Assembly: GCA_030265885.1 (NCBI GenBank)
Contig: JAJDGX010000008.1
Span: forward strand, 1-40,372
Direction of reading: 5' to 3'
Source: Ruminococcaceae bacterium OttesenSCG-928-L11
GTDB taxonomy: Bacteria > Bacillota > Clostridia > Oscillospirales > Ruminococcaceae
Length of the DNA stretch: 40,372 nucleotides
A model generated the notes under the pieces. That model saw only the letters and a program-made list of their open reading frames with translations, was not told the DNA's origin and ran no database searches. Both the position numbers and the translations under genes were made by a program. Position 1 is the first letter of the stretch. Each line of letters begins with the position of its first letter. Shown one piece after another: positions 16,216 to 24,372 of the stretch.

Positions 16216-17121
16216 ATGAAACTGGGATTTATCACCAATTCCTTTGCCTGGGCCGGAGAAAACAATCTGGACACCATCGCCGAATGGGCGGCGGCAAACG
16301 GCTTCACCGACCTGGAGGCCGGCCCCTCCATCCCCCTGGACGAGGCCCTGTTTGAGCAGGTGAAGGCAAAGCACGACATCGACATCTCCACCTTCATCTA
16401 CTGCCGCAACTTCCTCGACGAAAAAGAGGGTGCCATGCACCTGCAAAACCTGCGGGATCGCATTGAGTTCGCCGCCAAGGTCGGCGCGGACAAGGTCATC
16501 TGCTCCACCGGCGTCTCTCCCCGGGCCCTCATCGAGGGCAACCCCGTCCGCTATGACCCGGAGTCCTGCATCGACGAGGTGGCCGAGGTGTTCAAGGGCG
16601 TCATGGAACTTGCCCACAAGCATAACATCAAGGTCGGCTTCGAAAACTGCCCCTTCATGTTCAACATCGCCATCTCGCCCTATATGTGGGAGCGCCTCTT
16701 TGAGAAAATCGACTCCCCTCTGGTGGGCATGGTGTTCGACCCCTCCCACCTGGTCTGGCAGATGATCGATCCCCTGCCATTGGTACGGCAATTTGCCCAC
16801 CGCATTTTCCACGTCCACGGCAAGGACTGCGAGATCCTGCAGGATATGCTGGCGCGGATGGGCATTCTCCACACCATCGTCAGCCTGGACGAAGCGGCGG
16901 ACAAGGGGGAGGGCCTCAAAACCTACGAGCATTCCTGGTACCGCTACCGACTGCCCGGCTTTGGGGATCTGGACTGGACGCGGCTGATTTCCGACCTGCA
17001 AATCACCGGCTTCGACGGCACCATCAGCATCGAGCACGAGGATCCCATCTGGTGCGGCACGCTGGACAAAATCAAAAAAGGGTTACTGCTCAGCCGGGAT
17101 TACCTGAACCAATACCTGTAA
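16216..17121 (+). CDS. Sugar phosphate isomerase/epimerase family TIM-barrel enzyme (first copy)
   Basis: The 301-residue protein belongs to the xylose-isomerase-like / AP endonuclease 2 TIM-barrel superfamily, whose members isomerise, epimerise or dehydrate sugars and keto-cyclitols using a divalent metal. A full ligand set is visible: E143 in KVGFENCP, D175 and H178 in GMVFDPSH, H201 in FHVHGKD and E273 in TISIEHED. It starts MKLGFITNSF after AAAGGACGAAACCACAT. It is related only distantly to the next gene, so the two probably do different steps. Candidate activities are 3-epimerase, keto-sugar dehydratase or lyase; sequence alone does not decide. Confidence 0.85.
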   Translation: MKLGFITNSFAWAGENNLDTIAEWAAANGFTDLEAGPSIPLDEALFEQVKAKHDIDISTFIYCRNFLDEKEGAMHLQNLRDRIEFAAKVGADKVICSTGVSPRALIEGNPVRYDPESCIDEVAEVFKGVMELAHKHNIKVGFENCPFMFNIAISPYMWERLFEKIDSPLVGMVFDPSHLVWQMIDPLPLVRQFAHRIFHVHGKDCEILQDMLARMGILHTIVSLDEAADKGEGLKTYEHSWYRYRLPGFGDLDWTRLISDLQITGFDGTISIEHEDPIWCGTLDKIKKGLLLSRDYLNQYL

Positions 17122-17137
17122 CGAGGAGGTCATTCGC

Positions 17138-17893
17138 ATGAAACTGGGATGTCACGCGGTTTTATTCAAGGATAAAATCGCCACCGATACGCAAAATGTA
17201 CTGAACCGCCTGGCCCAAACCGGCTTTCAGGGTGCGGAAATGGGCGCCCGCTTCTTTGGCATGGAGCGGCAGGCCGAGCTGGCCGCCGCCCTCCAATCCG
17301 CCGGCATCGAGCTCTCCGCCCTCCACATCGGCATGCCCACCGCCATGTGGGCCGAAAACCCGGAGCAGGCCCGGGGCATTGTCCGTCAGGCCGCTCTCTT
17401 TGTCAAGGGAATTCCCTGCAAAAACCTGATGATGTCGGGCCAGGTCTGCGATAATCTGCCTCTGGTGGCCAAAAACATCAACCTCGCCGCCGAGGAATGC
17501 CTGGAGTCCGGCGTCGTCCTCAACTACCACAACCACAAGGGCGAATTCGACAACGACGCGGAGATGTACAAAATTCTGCGGGAGCAGGCCCCCAGCCTCT
17601 TCTTTGGCTTTGACCTGGGCTGGGTGCGCAAGGGCGGCTACGACATCTACCGGGCGCTGGAGGAAAACCAGGGCCGCGTGGGCTACGTCCACGTGCGGGA
17701 CTGCGGCGACGACCGGGAAAGCCACGAATTTCCCGATCTCGGCAGCGGCAACGAGGATCTCAAAAAGCTGATGGCCTATTTGTCCGGCTACCTGCCGGCA
17801 GACGGCTGGGCTGTGGTGGAATACGAAACCGGCGAAGAGAATTTTGAACGGTATGACACGGCCTACCGTTACCTGCAAACTCTTATGGGGTAG
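17138..17893 (+). CDS. Sugar phosphate isomerase/epimerase family TIM-barrel enzyme (second copy)
   Basis: A 251-residue member of the same superfamily, shorter than its neighbour. Expected metal-site positions are LNYHNHKGEF (H131, H133, E136), D159 in FGFDLGWV, H185 in YVHVRDC and E228 in VVEYE. The YHNHxxEF form marks a subgroup in which the usual first Glu is replaced and a later Glu may serve. The gene begins 16 bases after its neighbour, behind GAGGAGGTCATTCGC, so the two are coexpressed. No substrate can be assigned. Confidence 0.85.
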   Translation: MKLGCHAVLFKDKIATDTQNVLNRLAQTGFQGAEMGARFFGMERQAELAAALQSAGIELSALHIGMPTAMWAENPEQARGIVRQAALFVKGIPCKNLMMSGQVCDNLPLVAKNINLAAEECLESGVVLNYHNHKGEFDNDAEMYKILREQAPSLFFGFDLGWVRKGGYDIYRALEENQGRVGYVHVRDCGDDRESHEFPDLGSGNEDLKKLMAYLSGYLPADGWAVVEYETGEENFERYDTAYRYLQTLMG

Positions 17894-17935
17894 TGCTTTC
17901 CCCCCGGTTTTACTGTAGAAATGGAGGGAGCCCGA

Positions 17936-19192
17936 TTGAGCATTCTGTCTTTTGACGGCGCTTTTACCGAGGCACGATTTGACGAGCCGCTCCTGGAACA
18001 GCTGGAGCGGGAAGGAACCGAGCATCTGAACGACCTGTACACCCAGCCGGACACCGACGGCGTAAAGGGCTGGCTGGAGCCCATGGCCGACGGCCCCGCC
18101 TACCGCCATATGCTGGAGAAGGCCGCCGCTGTCCGGGCGGACGCCGACGTGTTTGTCATCGTCGGCGTCGGCGGCTCCAACCAGGCCGCCCGGGCCGTTA
18201 TCAAGGCGCTGCAGCCCTACGGCGACAAGCCGGAAATCCTGTACCTGGGCAACACCCTTTCCCCCGCCTACATCGCCTCTACCCTGGCCCGGCTGGAAGG
18301 GAAAAGCGTCTACATCAACGTCATCGCCAAAAACTTCGAAACCCTGGAGCCCGGCAGTCATTTCCGCATCCTGCGGGAGTACATGGGCCGGCGCTACGAC
18401 AAGGCCGAGATGGCCAAGCGGGTCATTCTCACTGGCACCTACGGCAGCCGGCTGGAGGAAATCGCCACTGAAAACGGCTACACCTTCCTGGAATTTCCGG
18501 TGGCTGTGGGCGGCCGCTACTCCGCGCTGACGCCGGTGGGGCTGTTTCCCATGGCGGTGGCCGGCATCGATGTGCATGCGCTGCTTCGTGGTGGGCAAGC
18601 TATGAAAACAGCCCTGCGCGGCGGCGACCCGTCGGCTGTCCGCTACGCCGCCCTGCGAAACGCCTGCCTGCGAAACGGCTTCGACGTGGAAGTCCTCGCC
18701 TTTTTCGAGCCCCGCCTCCACTATTTTGCCAAGTGGTGGGTGCAGCTTTTCGGCGAAAGCGAGGGCAAGGACAAACAGGGGATTTTCCCCGCCGAAGGCT
18801 GCTACAGCGAGGATCTCCACTCTCTGGGCCAATACATGCAGGATGGTCGCCGCAATCTGCTGGAGACCTTCATCCGCGTGGCCGACCCCGGCAGCAGCGT
18901 GATTGTCCGCCCTGACAGCGAGTTCCGCGATGGCTTTGACTACCTGGACAACAAGGATTTCGGCGAAATCAACCGCTGCGCCGAGCAAGCTACCATAGAG
19001 GCTCACACCGCCGGCGATGTCCCCTGTATGACCGTCGACCTGGAGCGCATCGACGCGGAGAGCATGGGCGCCCTGTTCTACTTCTTTATGGTGGCATGCG
19101 CCGTTTCCGGCCAGCTGATGGGGGTCAACCCCTTTGACCAGGAGGGCGTGGAGGAATACAAGCGCAGCATGTTCCGGGGGCTGGGCAAATAG
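17936..19192 (+). CDS. Divergent glucose-6-phosphate isomerase homologue
   Basis: The 418-residue protein is clearly PGI-fold: GGRYSALTPVGLFPMAVAGI, FGESEGKDKQGIFPAE, DLHSLGQYMQDGRR and GVNPFDQEGVEEYK. Catalytic positions match the family: R194, E276 in GESEGK, H295 in DLHS and K409 in EEYK. The phosphate loop, normally like SKSGTTTEP, is AKNFETLEP (131-139); two Ser/Thr phosphate contacts are lost and an acidic E135 is present. The TTG at 17936 lies seven bases after GGAGGG and is preferred; the ATG at 17921 has no ribosome binding site and overlaps that signal. It is probably an aldose-ketose isomerase for a modified sugar; ordinary G6P isomerase remains possible. Confidence 0.85.
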   Translation: MSILSFDGAFTEARFDEPLLEQLEREGTEHLNDLYTQPDTDGVKGWLEPMADGPAYRHMLEKAAAVRADADVFVIVGVGGSNQAARAVIKALQPYGDKPEILYLGNTLSPAYIASTLARLEGKSVYINVIAKNFETLEPGSHFRILREYMGRRYDKAEMAKRVILTGTYGSRLEEIATENGYTFLEFPVAVGGRYSALTPVGLFPMAVAGIDVHALLRGGQAMKTALRGGDPSAVRYAALRNACLRNGFDVEVLAFFEPRLHYFAKWWVQLFGESEGKDKQGIFPAEGCYSEDLHSLGQYMQDGRRNLLETFIRVADPGSSVIVRPDSEFRDGFDYLDNKDFGEINRCAEQATIEAHTAGDVPCMTVDLERIDAESMGALFYFFMVACAVSGQLMGVNPFDQEGVEEYKRSMFRGLGK

Positions 19193-19215
19193 TTTACACC
19201 GGGCAAATGCAATTT

Positions 19216-19393
19216 GATTTCGCATAACTTCTATTCAGCGATGGAAATTGCAAAAAAACAGGCACAATCGCATGCATTTCTGCTGCAATTGTGCCGATAA
19301 TCGGGACAATTTCTCGATTGTAGCCCGCTGCTTTGCCAGAAAAACCGTTTGTGAATGTACTGTCAATCCGCTAAATAGAAGTTGAGCGAAATC
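19216..19393. repeat. 178-bp element with 25-bp imperfect terminal inverted repeats
   Basis: The ends 19216-19240 and 19369-19393 are reverse complements at 22 of 25 positions; the shared blocks are GATTTCGC, AACTTCTATT and AGCG. Nested inside are GAAATTG/CAATTTC (19244-19250, 19307-19313) and GGCACAAT/ATTGTGCC (19261-19268, 19288-19295). There is no open reading frame of note and no clear target duplication. It fits a MITE-like element or a large folded regulatory RNA or DNA site between the pgi-like gene and the importer. A weak TTGTGA-17-TAAATA (19349-19377) could start the importer from inside it. Confidence 0.55.
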
Positions 19394-19484
19394 CCCTGTT
19401 CGCGGCGCTATGGCGGTTCCGGAAATGACACAAAACAGAAAAGGAATTCGCAGCAGTTCCATTTTGAAAGGAGGCCATCCCCTG

Positions 19485-20459
19485 ATGCAAGGAGGCCAGG
19501 CAGCAACCGTACAAAACGCGGCTTCAAAAAGCGAGAAGGCCAAGGAGCGCGCTTTTAAAACCAAGCTGATGAAGCGCAACTGGGATCTGTACCTGCTGAT
19601 TCTCCCCACGGTGTTGTTTTTTATTATTTTCAAGTATGTCCCCATGTACGGGGTGCAAATCGCCTTTCGCGATTTTCGCCCGGTAGACGGAATCTGGGGC
19701 AGCGCGTGGATTGGACTGGACAACTTCCGCCGCTTCTTCACCTCCTACCAGTTCAGCCAGACGCTGGTGAACACGCTGACAATCTCATTTATGAGCCTGT
19801 TCATCAACTTCCCCATCCCCGTTATCTTTGCCCTGCTGCTCAATCAGGTGGAGGTAAAATGGTTTAAGAAATCGGTGCAGACCGTTTCCTATGTGCCGTA
19901 CTTTATTTCCACGGTTGTCATGGTTGGCCTGCTGTTCAGCTTTCTTTCCCCCACCAGCGGCCCCATCAACACGCTGATCAAAGCTACAGGCGGCACCCCC
20001 ATTAACTTTTTGGGTGTGCCCAATATGTTCAAGTGGATCTATGTGTTCTCCGACACCTGGCAGATGACGGGGTACAACGCGATCATCTACATCGCGTCCC
20101 TTTCCGGCATCAGCCCGGAATACTACGAGGCCGCCATGGTGGACGGCGCCTCCAAATTCAAGCGGATGCTGTACATCGACATCCCCTTCCTCATTCCCAC
20201 TGTGTGTGTCATGTTTATTCTCAGCGCGGGGCGCGTTATGTCCGTCGGCTTTGAAAAGGCGTTTCTGATGCAGACGCCCCTGAATCTGACCAAAAGTGAG
20301 ATTATCTCCACCTTTGTATACAAGACCGGCCTTGTCCAGAGCGATTTCTCCTTTTCCACAGCGGTTAGCCTGTTTAACACCGTTGTCAACCTGGTGCTGA
20401 TCGTTTCTGTCAATACCGTCACCAAAAAGCTGAGCAACGGCGAAAACAGTCTCTGGTAA
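19485..20459 (+). CDS. Sugar ABC transporter permease, LplB type (first locus)
   Basis: The 324-residue integral membrane protein has about six hydrophobic helices and begins its core with NWDLYLLILPTVLFFIIFKY. The inner-membrane EAA loop that docks the ATPase is visible as EYYEAAMVDGASKFKR. The opening VPMYGVQIAFRDF is characteristic of the LplB group used by gut Firmicutes for oligosaccharide or modified-sugar uptake. The ATG at 19485 follows AAAGGAGG by ten bases; an in-frame ATG at 19410 has no such signal and lies beside the repeat element. It forms the channel with the next gene. No ATPase gene is present. Confidence 0.92.
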   Translation: MQGGQAATVQNAASKSEKAKERAFKTKLMKRNWDLYLLILPTVLFFIIFKYVPMYGVQIAFRDFRPVDGIWGSAWIGLDNFRRFFTSYQFSQTLVNTLTISFMSLFINFPIPVIFALLLNQVEVKWFKKSVQTVSYVPYFISTVVMVGLLFSFLSPTSGPINTLIKATGGTPINFLGVPNMFKWIYVFSDTWQMTGYNAIIYIASLSGISPEYYEAAMVDGASKFKRMLYIDIPFLIPTVCVMFILSAGRVMSVGFEKAFLMQTPLNLTKSEIISTFVYKTGLVQSDFSFSTAVSLFNTVVNLVLIVSVNTVTKKLSNGENSLW

Positions 20460-20486
20460 TCCACAACCCGGAAAGGAGGCGCTTTT

Positions 20487-21395
20487 ATGGCGACAAAAGC
20501 CATCAAATCCCATATCAACAATTCGCGGGCAGACAGAGTGTTCAATTTTTTCAACTACATTGTGCTGGCCCTTGTTCTGGTGGGCGTGCTGTACCCGCTG
20601 TGGTACATTCTCATCGCGTCCATATCGGATCCCAACCTTGTCACGCTGGGAAAGGTTACCCTGTACCCCAAGGGCGTTACATTCGCGGGATACAAAAAGG
20701 TGCTGGAATACCGGGATGTCTGGATTGGCTTCCGGAACTCCATCTTTTACACGGTTGCCTTCACTGCCCTTTCCACCGCGCTGACCGTCAGCTCCGGCTA
20801 TGTGCTGAGCCGGAAGGATCTGGTGGGGCGCAAACTGCTCACCGGCTTTTTCATGGTGTGCATGTTCTTTAACGGCGGCCTTATCCCCACGTATATGGTG
20901 GTGCGCTCTCTGGGCATGATAGACACGGTCTGGGCCGTGATTGTCCCCAACTGTGTGTGGGTATACAATATGCTGATTGCCCGCACCTTCTTTTCCACCA
21001 CCCTGCCGGACGAAATGCTGGAGGCCACCCAGATTGACGGCTGCACCAACCTGCGCTTTTTCTTCCGCTTCGCCATTCCCCTGTCCCCCTCGATCATAGC
21101 GGTAATTGCGCTGTTTTACGCCGTCGCCCAGTGGAACTCGTTCTTTGACGCGCTGGTGTATCTCAAGACAAAGGATCTGTATCCCCTGCAGATTCACCTG
21201 CGCAACATTCTGCTGATGAACTCGGTGGATAGCTCGGTTGTAGGCGACGCGGCCTCCATGGACGAGCGCCAGCGGCTGGCAGATATGCTGAAATATGTCC
21301 TCATCATCGTCTCCTCCACCCCTATGTTTATCCTGTACCCCTTTGTGCAGAAATACTTTGTGAAGGGCGTTATGATAGGCGCGGTGAAAGGATAA
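20487..21395 (+). CDS. Carbohydrate ABC transporter permease, YtcP type (first locus)
   Basis: The 302-residue partner permease has six predicted membrane helices, the EAA-loop segment EMLEATQIDGCTNLRFFFRF and the conserved C-terminus FVQKYFVKGVMIGAVKG. It starts 27 bases after the LplB-type gene behind GAAAGGAGGCGCTTTT. It closely parallels the second-locus permease at 34209-35123 in length and in the last 17 residues. Together the two permeases and the following lipoprotein form an importer dependent on a shared ATPase encoded elsewhere. Confidence 0.92.
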   Translation: MATKAIKSHINNSRADRVFNFFNYIVLALVLVGVLYPLWYILIASISDPNLVTLGKVTLYPKGVTFAGYKKVLEYRDVWIGFRNSIFYTVAFTALSTALTVSSGYVLSRKDLVGRKLLTGFFMVCMFFNGGLIPTYMVVRSLGMIDTVWAVIVPNCVWVYNMLIARTFFSTTLPDEMLEATQIDGCTNLRFFFRFAIPLSPSIIAVIALFYAVAQWNSFFDALVYLKTKDLYPLQIHLRNILLMNSVDSSVVGDAASMDERQRLADMLKYVLIIVSSTPMFILYPFVQKYFVKGVMIGAVKG

Positions 21396-21536
21396 TCCCC
21401 CTGTAAGGATTGTGCCCGCTGACGCGGTTGCAATATATTACCACTCTCTGCTACGGTCATTGACAGGGATTGGTATCAACGACATTTGGCAAAACCCAAC
21501 GACAAACAAGCAACCAAATTGAAGGAGGTTCCCTCA

Positions 21537-23195
21537 ATGAAAACACGCAGAATTACCGCATTGATACTGGCTGCCATGATGGCGGCGACTGTCTTTTCCG
21601 GCTGCGGCGGCGGCTCCGGCAGCTCTACTGCCGCCAGCTCCACCCCGCCTGCCGCGTCGTCCTCCACGGCACCCGCGTCGTCCTCTCAGCCGGCCGGCGA
21701 CAGTGGCAGCACCAGCGCCGACGGTGTGGACATCGACCTGTCCGAGACAGTCAAGTTCACCGCTATGGCGGGCTTCCGCCCCCAGCACGCCGATTTCAAG
21801 GATATGGGCATCATTGACGAGATCAACGCCGCCGCCAACGTGGAGTTTGCCTGGGAGCTGGTTCCCGACGCCTCTCTAAACGAAAAGCGCAGCCTTGCCC
21901 TCTCCACCGGCGACATCCCCGACGTGATGTTCGGCATGATGAAGGATCCGGAGCTGATGAAAAACACCTCTCTCTTCGTGCCTCTGGACGAGTATGCCCA
22001 GTACACCCCCAACATGGTTCAGATCATGAAGGACGATCCGGCTGTCGAGCAGTTTATGACCTTGTCCGACGGGCACTATTACAGCCTTGCCTTCTGGCAT
22101 GAGAAGCCCTATGAGGGCGCCTACAACGACCTGTATATCAACAATGACTGGCTGAAAGCGGTAGGCCTTGAGCTTCCCAATACCATCGACGAGTTTGAGC
22201 AGATGCTCATCGCCTTCAAAACCCAGGATCCCAACGGCAACGGCGAAGCCGATGAAATTCCCTTTACCTTTATTCTGGATCATGTCTATTTCGGCCTGTT
22301 TGGCATGTACGGCGCCTTTGGCAGCATCGACAACAACGACACCCGCCTGCACATCAAGGACGGCCAGGTCTACTTCACCGCCAACAAGGACGAGTGGAAA
22401 AACGCCACCGAATGGTTTGCCAAGCTGAACTCTCAGGGCCTGCTGGACGTGGAAGGCTTTACCCAGGACCGCAGCATGCTCTTTGCCAAGGGCAAGTCTG
22501 ACCCCGTTCTCGTCGGCTCCATGCACGCGTTCCTCATTGACAACGTAGTCGGCGCGGATCGCGTCCCCTCCTACAGCTATTGCCTGCCCCTGCAGGGCGC
22601 GGACGGCAAGCGCATCGCCCGCTTCAACCCCAACCCCATCTCCAACCGCCACACCTCTGTCGTCTCCAAGAACTGCAAAAACATCGAGCGCATGGCCTAC
22701 TGGCTTGACCTGAACCTCTCCGAGGACTTCTCTCTTCAGAACACCTACGGCCTCTTTGGCAAGCAGCTTGTGGACTCCAGTGATTCCAATTACACCTATG
22801 AGTTTGCCCTGGCTCCCGACGGCATGTCCCAGGACGACTTCCGCTTTAAGGATGCCCCCGCCCACTTCCCCGCCTATATCAACGCGGATCTCTACGGCAC
22901 CCTGAAGCCCGCCCCCGACGTTGCCCGCAAGGTTGGCTATATGAACGACACCACCGAATATCTCACCACCGAGTGGATTCCTCCCGTGCTCTTCACCGAC
23001 GATGAGAGCCGCGAGCTCGCCACCCTGAAATCCACCGTCACCGACTATGTCCTGCAGCAGCAGGCGCTTTGGATCTCCAACCAGTCCGACATCACCAAGG
23101 ATTGGGACGCCTATGTGGCGCAGTTGGATGCGCTGGGCGTAAACCGTTATGTGGAGATCTATCAGACCGCTGTTGACCGTTACTACGGCAAATAA
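21537..23195 (+). CDS. Extracellular sugar-binding lipoprotein, LplA/AlgQ-like (first locus)
   Basis: The 552-residue solute-binding protein has a lipoprotein signal peptide ending in the lipobox FSGC (C23), then a Ser/Ala/Pro-rich linker to about residue 65. The mature fold includes DPNGNGEADEIPF (231-243), an EF-hand-like calcium loop typical of this large-substrate binding family, in which AlgQ binds alginate oligosaccharides. The ATG at 21537 is set by AAGGAGG and the signal peptide; longer in-frame starts lack both. The 141-base gap before it holds no convincing promoter, so it is probably read with the permeases. Its ligand is unknown. Confidence 0.92.
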   Translation: MKTRRITALILAAMMAATVFSGCGGGSGSSTAASSTPPAASSSTAPASSSQPAGDSGSTSADGVDIDLSETVKFTAMAGFRPQHADFKDMGIIDEINAAANVEFAWELVPDASLNEKRSLALSTGDIPDVMFGMMKDPELMKNTSLFVPLDEYAQYTPNMVQIMKDDPAVEQFMTLSDGHYYSLAFWHEKPYEGAYNDLYINNDWLKAVGLELPNTIDEFEQMLIAFKTQDPNGNGEADEIPFTFILDHVYFGLFGMYGAFGSIDNNDTRLHIKDGQVYFTANKDEWKNATEWFAKLNSQGLLDVEGFTQDRSMLFAKGKSDPVLVGSMHAFLIDNVVGADRVPSYSYCLPLQGADGKRIARFNPNPISNRHTSVVSKNCKNIERMAYWLDLNLSEDFSLQNTYGLFGKQLVDSSDSNYTYEFALAPDGMSQDDFRFKDAPAHFPAYINADLYGTLKPAPDVARKVGYMNDTTEYLTTEWIPPVLFTDDESRELATLKSTVTDYVLQQQALWISNQSDITKDWDAYVAQLDALGVNRYVEIYQTAVDRYYGK

Positions 23196-23230
23196 GCCAT
23201 CTGTTATGCTTCGAGCGACCTGAAAGCAGC

Positions 23231-23261
23231 CGGACTTCCCGTACCACGTGCGGGAAGTCCG
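23231..23261 (+). other. GC-rich stem-loop after the first binding-protein gene
   Basis: CGGACTTCCCG (23231-23241) and CGGGAAGTCCG (23251-23261) pair perfectly around a nine-base loop. No T-tract follows, so it is more likely an mRNA-stabilising or attenuating hairpin than a full terminator. It separates the highly expressed lipoprotein gene from the NagB-like gene. GCAATTTC follows at 23261-23268. Confidence 0.6.
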
Positions 23262-23323
23262 CAATTTCCGGCGTGAAATCCACGCCCGAACATTTCATGA
23301 GAAAAGGGATGTGAATTCCGGAC

Positions 23324-24142
23324 ATGGGTCACGCATATTACGATTACACCAAAGAACAGCTGCTGGACAGCCCCAAAATCCCCCTCTCTGTCTATGAGGA
23401 CGGCGAGGCTGTGTTTCGGTTGCTGGCGGAGGAAATGGCGGCGGAAATCCGCGCCCACAACAAATCCGGCGACACCACGGTGCTGATTTGTCCCGTGGGG
23501 CCGGTGGGCCAGTACCCCCATTTTGTCCGGCTGGTAAACGAGGAATCCATCAGCCTGCGGAACACCTGGTTCATCAACATGGACGAGTATTTGGACGACA
23601 ACGAGCAGTGGATTGACGCCTCCCACAAGCTGAGCTTTCGCGGCTTTATGAATCGGGAGGTGTACGGCAAAATCACACCGGCGCTGCTCCCCCCCGAGGA
23701 GCAGCGAGTCTTCCCGGATCCCGGCAACCCCGGGTACATCCCGGAGTTGATTCGCCGGTTGGGCGGCGTGGATCTGGTGGTGGGCGGCGTCGGCATCAAC
23801 GGCCACGTGGCCTTCAACGAGCCCCAGCCGGATTTGACCGCGGAGCAGTTCCGCCTGCTGGAGACGCGGGCGCTTTCCATTGCGGAGGAAACCCGGGCCA
23901 CCAACTGCATCGGCGATCTCAACGGCGCCATCGAGGATATGCCCCGCCGCTGTGTCACCGTCGGCTTTCGGGAGATATACGAGGCCCGGCGGATTTGCCT
24001 GGGCTGCTTCCGGGACTGGCACCGGGCCGTGGTGCGCCGGGCCTGCCACGGGGAGGTGTCCACCGGGTTCCCGGTGACGCTTTTGCAGGAGCATCCCAAC
24101 GCGACCATCCACGTGCCGGAGGCGGTTGCCGTTTTGCCCTGA
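23324..24142 (+). CDS. Divergent NagB-family (glucosamine-6-phosphate deaminase-like) protein
   Basis: The 272-residue protein aligns along its length with NagB. FINMDEYLDD carries D87, equivalent to E. coli D72. The active-site segment GVGINGHVAFNEP keeps H161 and E166 but has N159 where E. coli has D141. The phosphate loop, PTGGTP in E. coli, is PVGPVGQYP (57-65), without its Thr residues and two residues longer. The phosphate-binding K208 position is R234. The C-terminal LLQEHPNATIHV matches the family. I recall this VGPVGQ/INGH form in other annotated homologues, so it may be a distinct subfamily; its reaction is unproven. The ATG at 23324 is the only in-frame start before a stop, and its ribosome binding site is weak. 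Confidence 0.8.
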   Translation: MGHAYYDYTKEQLLDSPKIPLSVYEDGEAVFRLLAEEMAAEIRAHNKSGDTTVLICPVGPVGQYPHFVRLVNEESISLRNTWFINMDEYLDDNEQWIDASHKLSFRGFMNREVYGKITPALLPPEEQRVFPDPGNPGYIPELIRRLGGVDLVVGGVGINGHVAFNEPQPDLTAEQFRLLETRALSIAEETRATNCIGDLNGAIEDMPRRCVTVGFREIYEARRICLGCFRDWHRAVVRRACHGEVSTGFPVTLLQEHPNATIHVPEAVAVLP

Positions 24143-24179
24143 TTTTGTCTGTTTTGTAAGCAAAGATTGGTATAACGAG

Positions 24180-24213
24180 AAGCAGCAGGCTGTTGGCCTG
24201 CTGCTTTGTTTGT
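24180..24213 (+). terminator. Intrinsic terminator after the NagB-like gene
   Basis: AAGCAGCAGGC (24180-24190) pairs with GCCTGCTGCTT (24196-24206) around a five-base loop and is followed by TGTTTGTG. It closes the plus-strand importer/NagB-like transcript before the second LacI promoter. Confidence 0.75.
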
Positions 24214-24309
24214 GGTAGCTGTGGAGGCTCTGGAGCCTGCGGCGCATCTGAAATGGGATTTCACCCCAAACCCCACCCCGCAAATCACTTCGTGGCTGCT
24301 TGTCGGGGG

Positions 24310-24338
24310 TTGTCGGGGGCTGTTGGGGCATGTATAAT
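24310..24338 (+). promoter_or_regulatory. Promoter of the second LacI gene within tandem repeats
   Basis: TTGTCG (24310-24315), 17 bases and a perfect TATAAT (24333-24338) form a promoter with a start site near 24345. The -35 lies in three 10-base tandem units (TGTCGGGGGT, TGTCGGGGGC, TGTTGGGGCA at 24301-24330). An upstream inverted repeat TGAAAT/ATTTCA (24249-24263) could be an operator. Confidence 0.6.
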
Positions 24339-24372
24339 GGAATGGATGAAGATTGGAAGGAGGCGCGCTGTT

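Noticed and set aside
15014-17893. Assignment of the oxidoreductase and TIM-barrel genes as a C-glycoside deglycosidase system
   Set aside because: Such systems also need a distinct small lyase subunit (DUF6379 type), which is absent here, so only a general resemblance is kept.
17162-19225. A 687-codon minus-strand frame across the TIM-barrel and pgi-like genes
   Set aside because: The composition is that of reverse-complemented coding sequence, with no family match, while the plus-strand genes have intact catalytic motifs and ribosome binding sites.
19216-19393. An insertion sequence at the inverted-repeat element
   Set aside because: There is no transposase frame and no visible target duplication; it is reported only as an element of unknown type.
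19785-21197. A 470-codon minus-strand frame antisense to the first permeases
   Set aside because: His/Gly/Asp-rich shadow of membrane-protein codons; no start signal.
21396-21536. TTGACA at 21462-21467 before the first binding-protein gene, as a separate promoter
   Set aside because: The sequence 17 bases downstream is CATTTG, too poor for a -10, and the permease genes are in line upstream.
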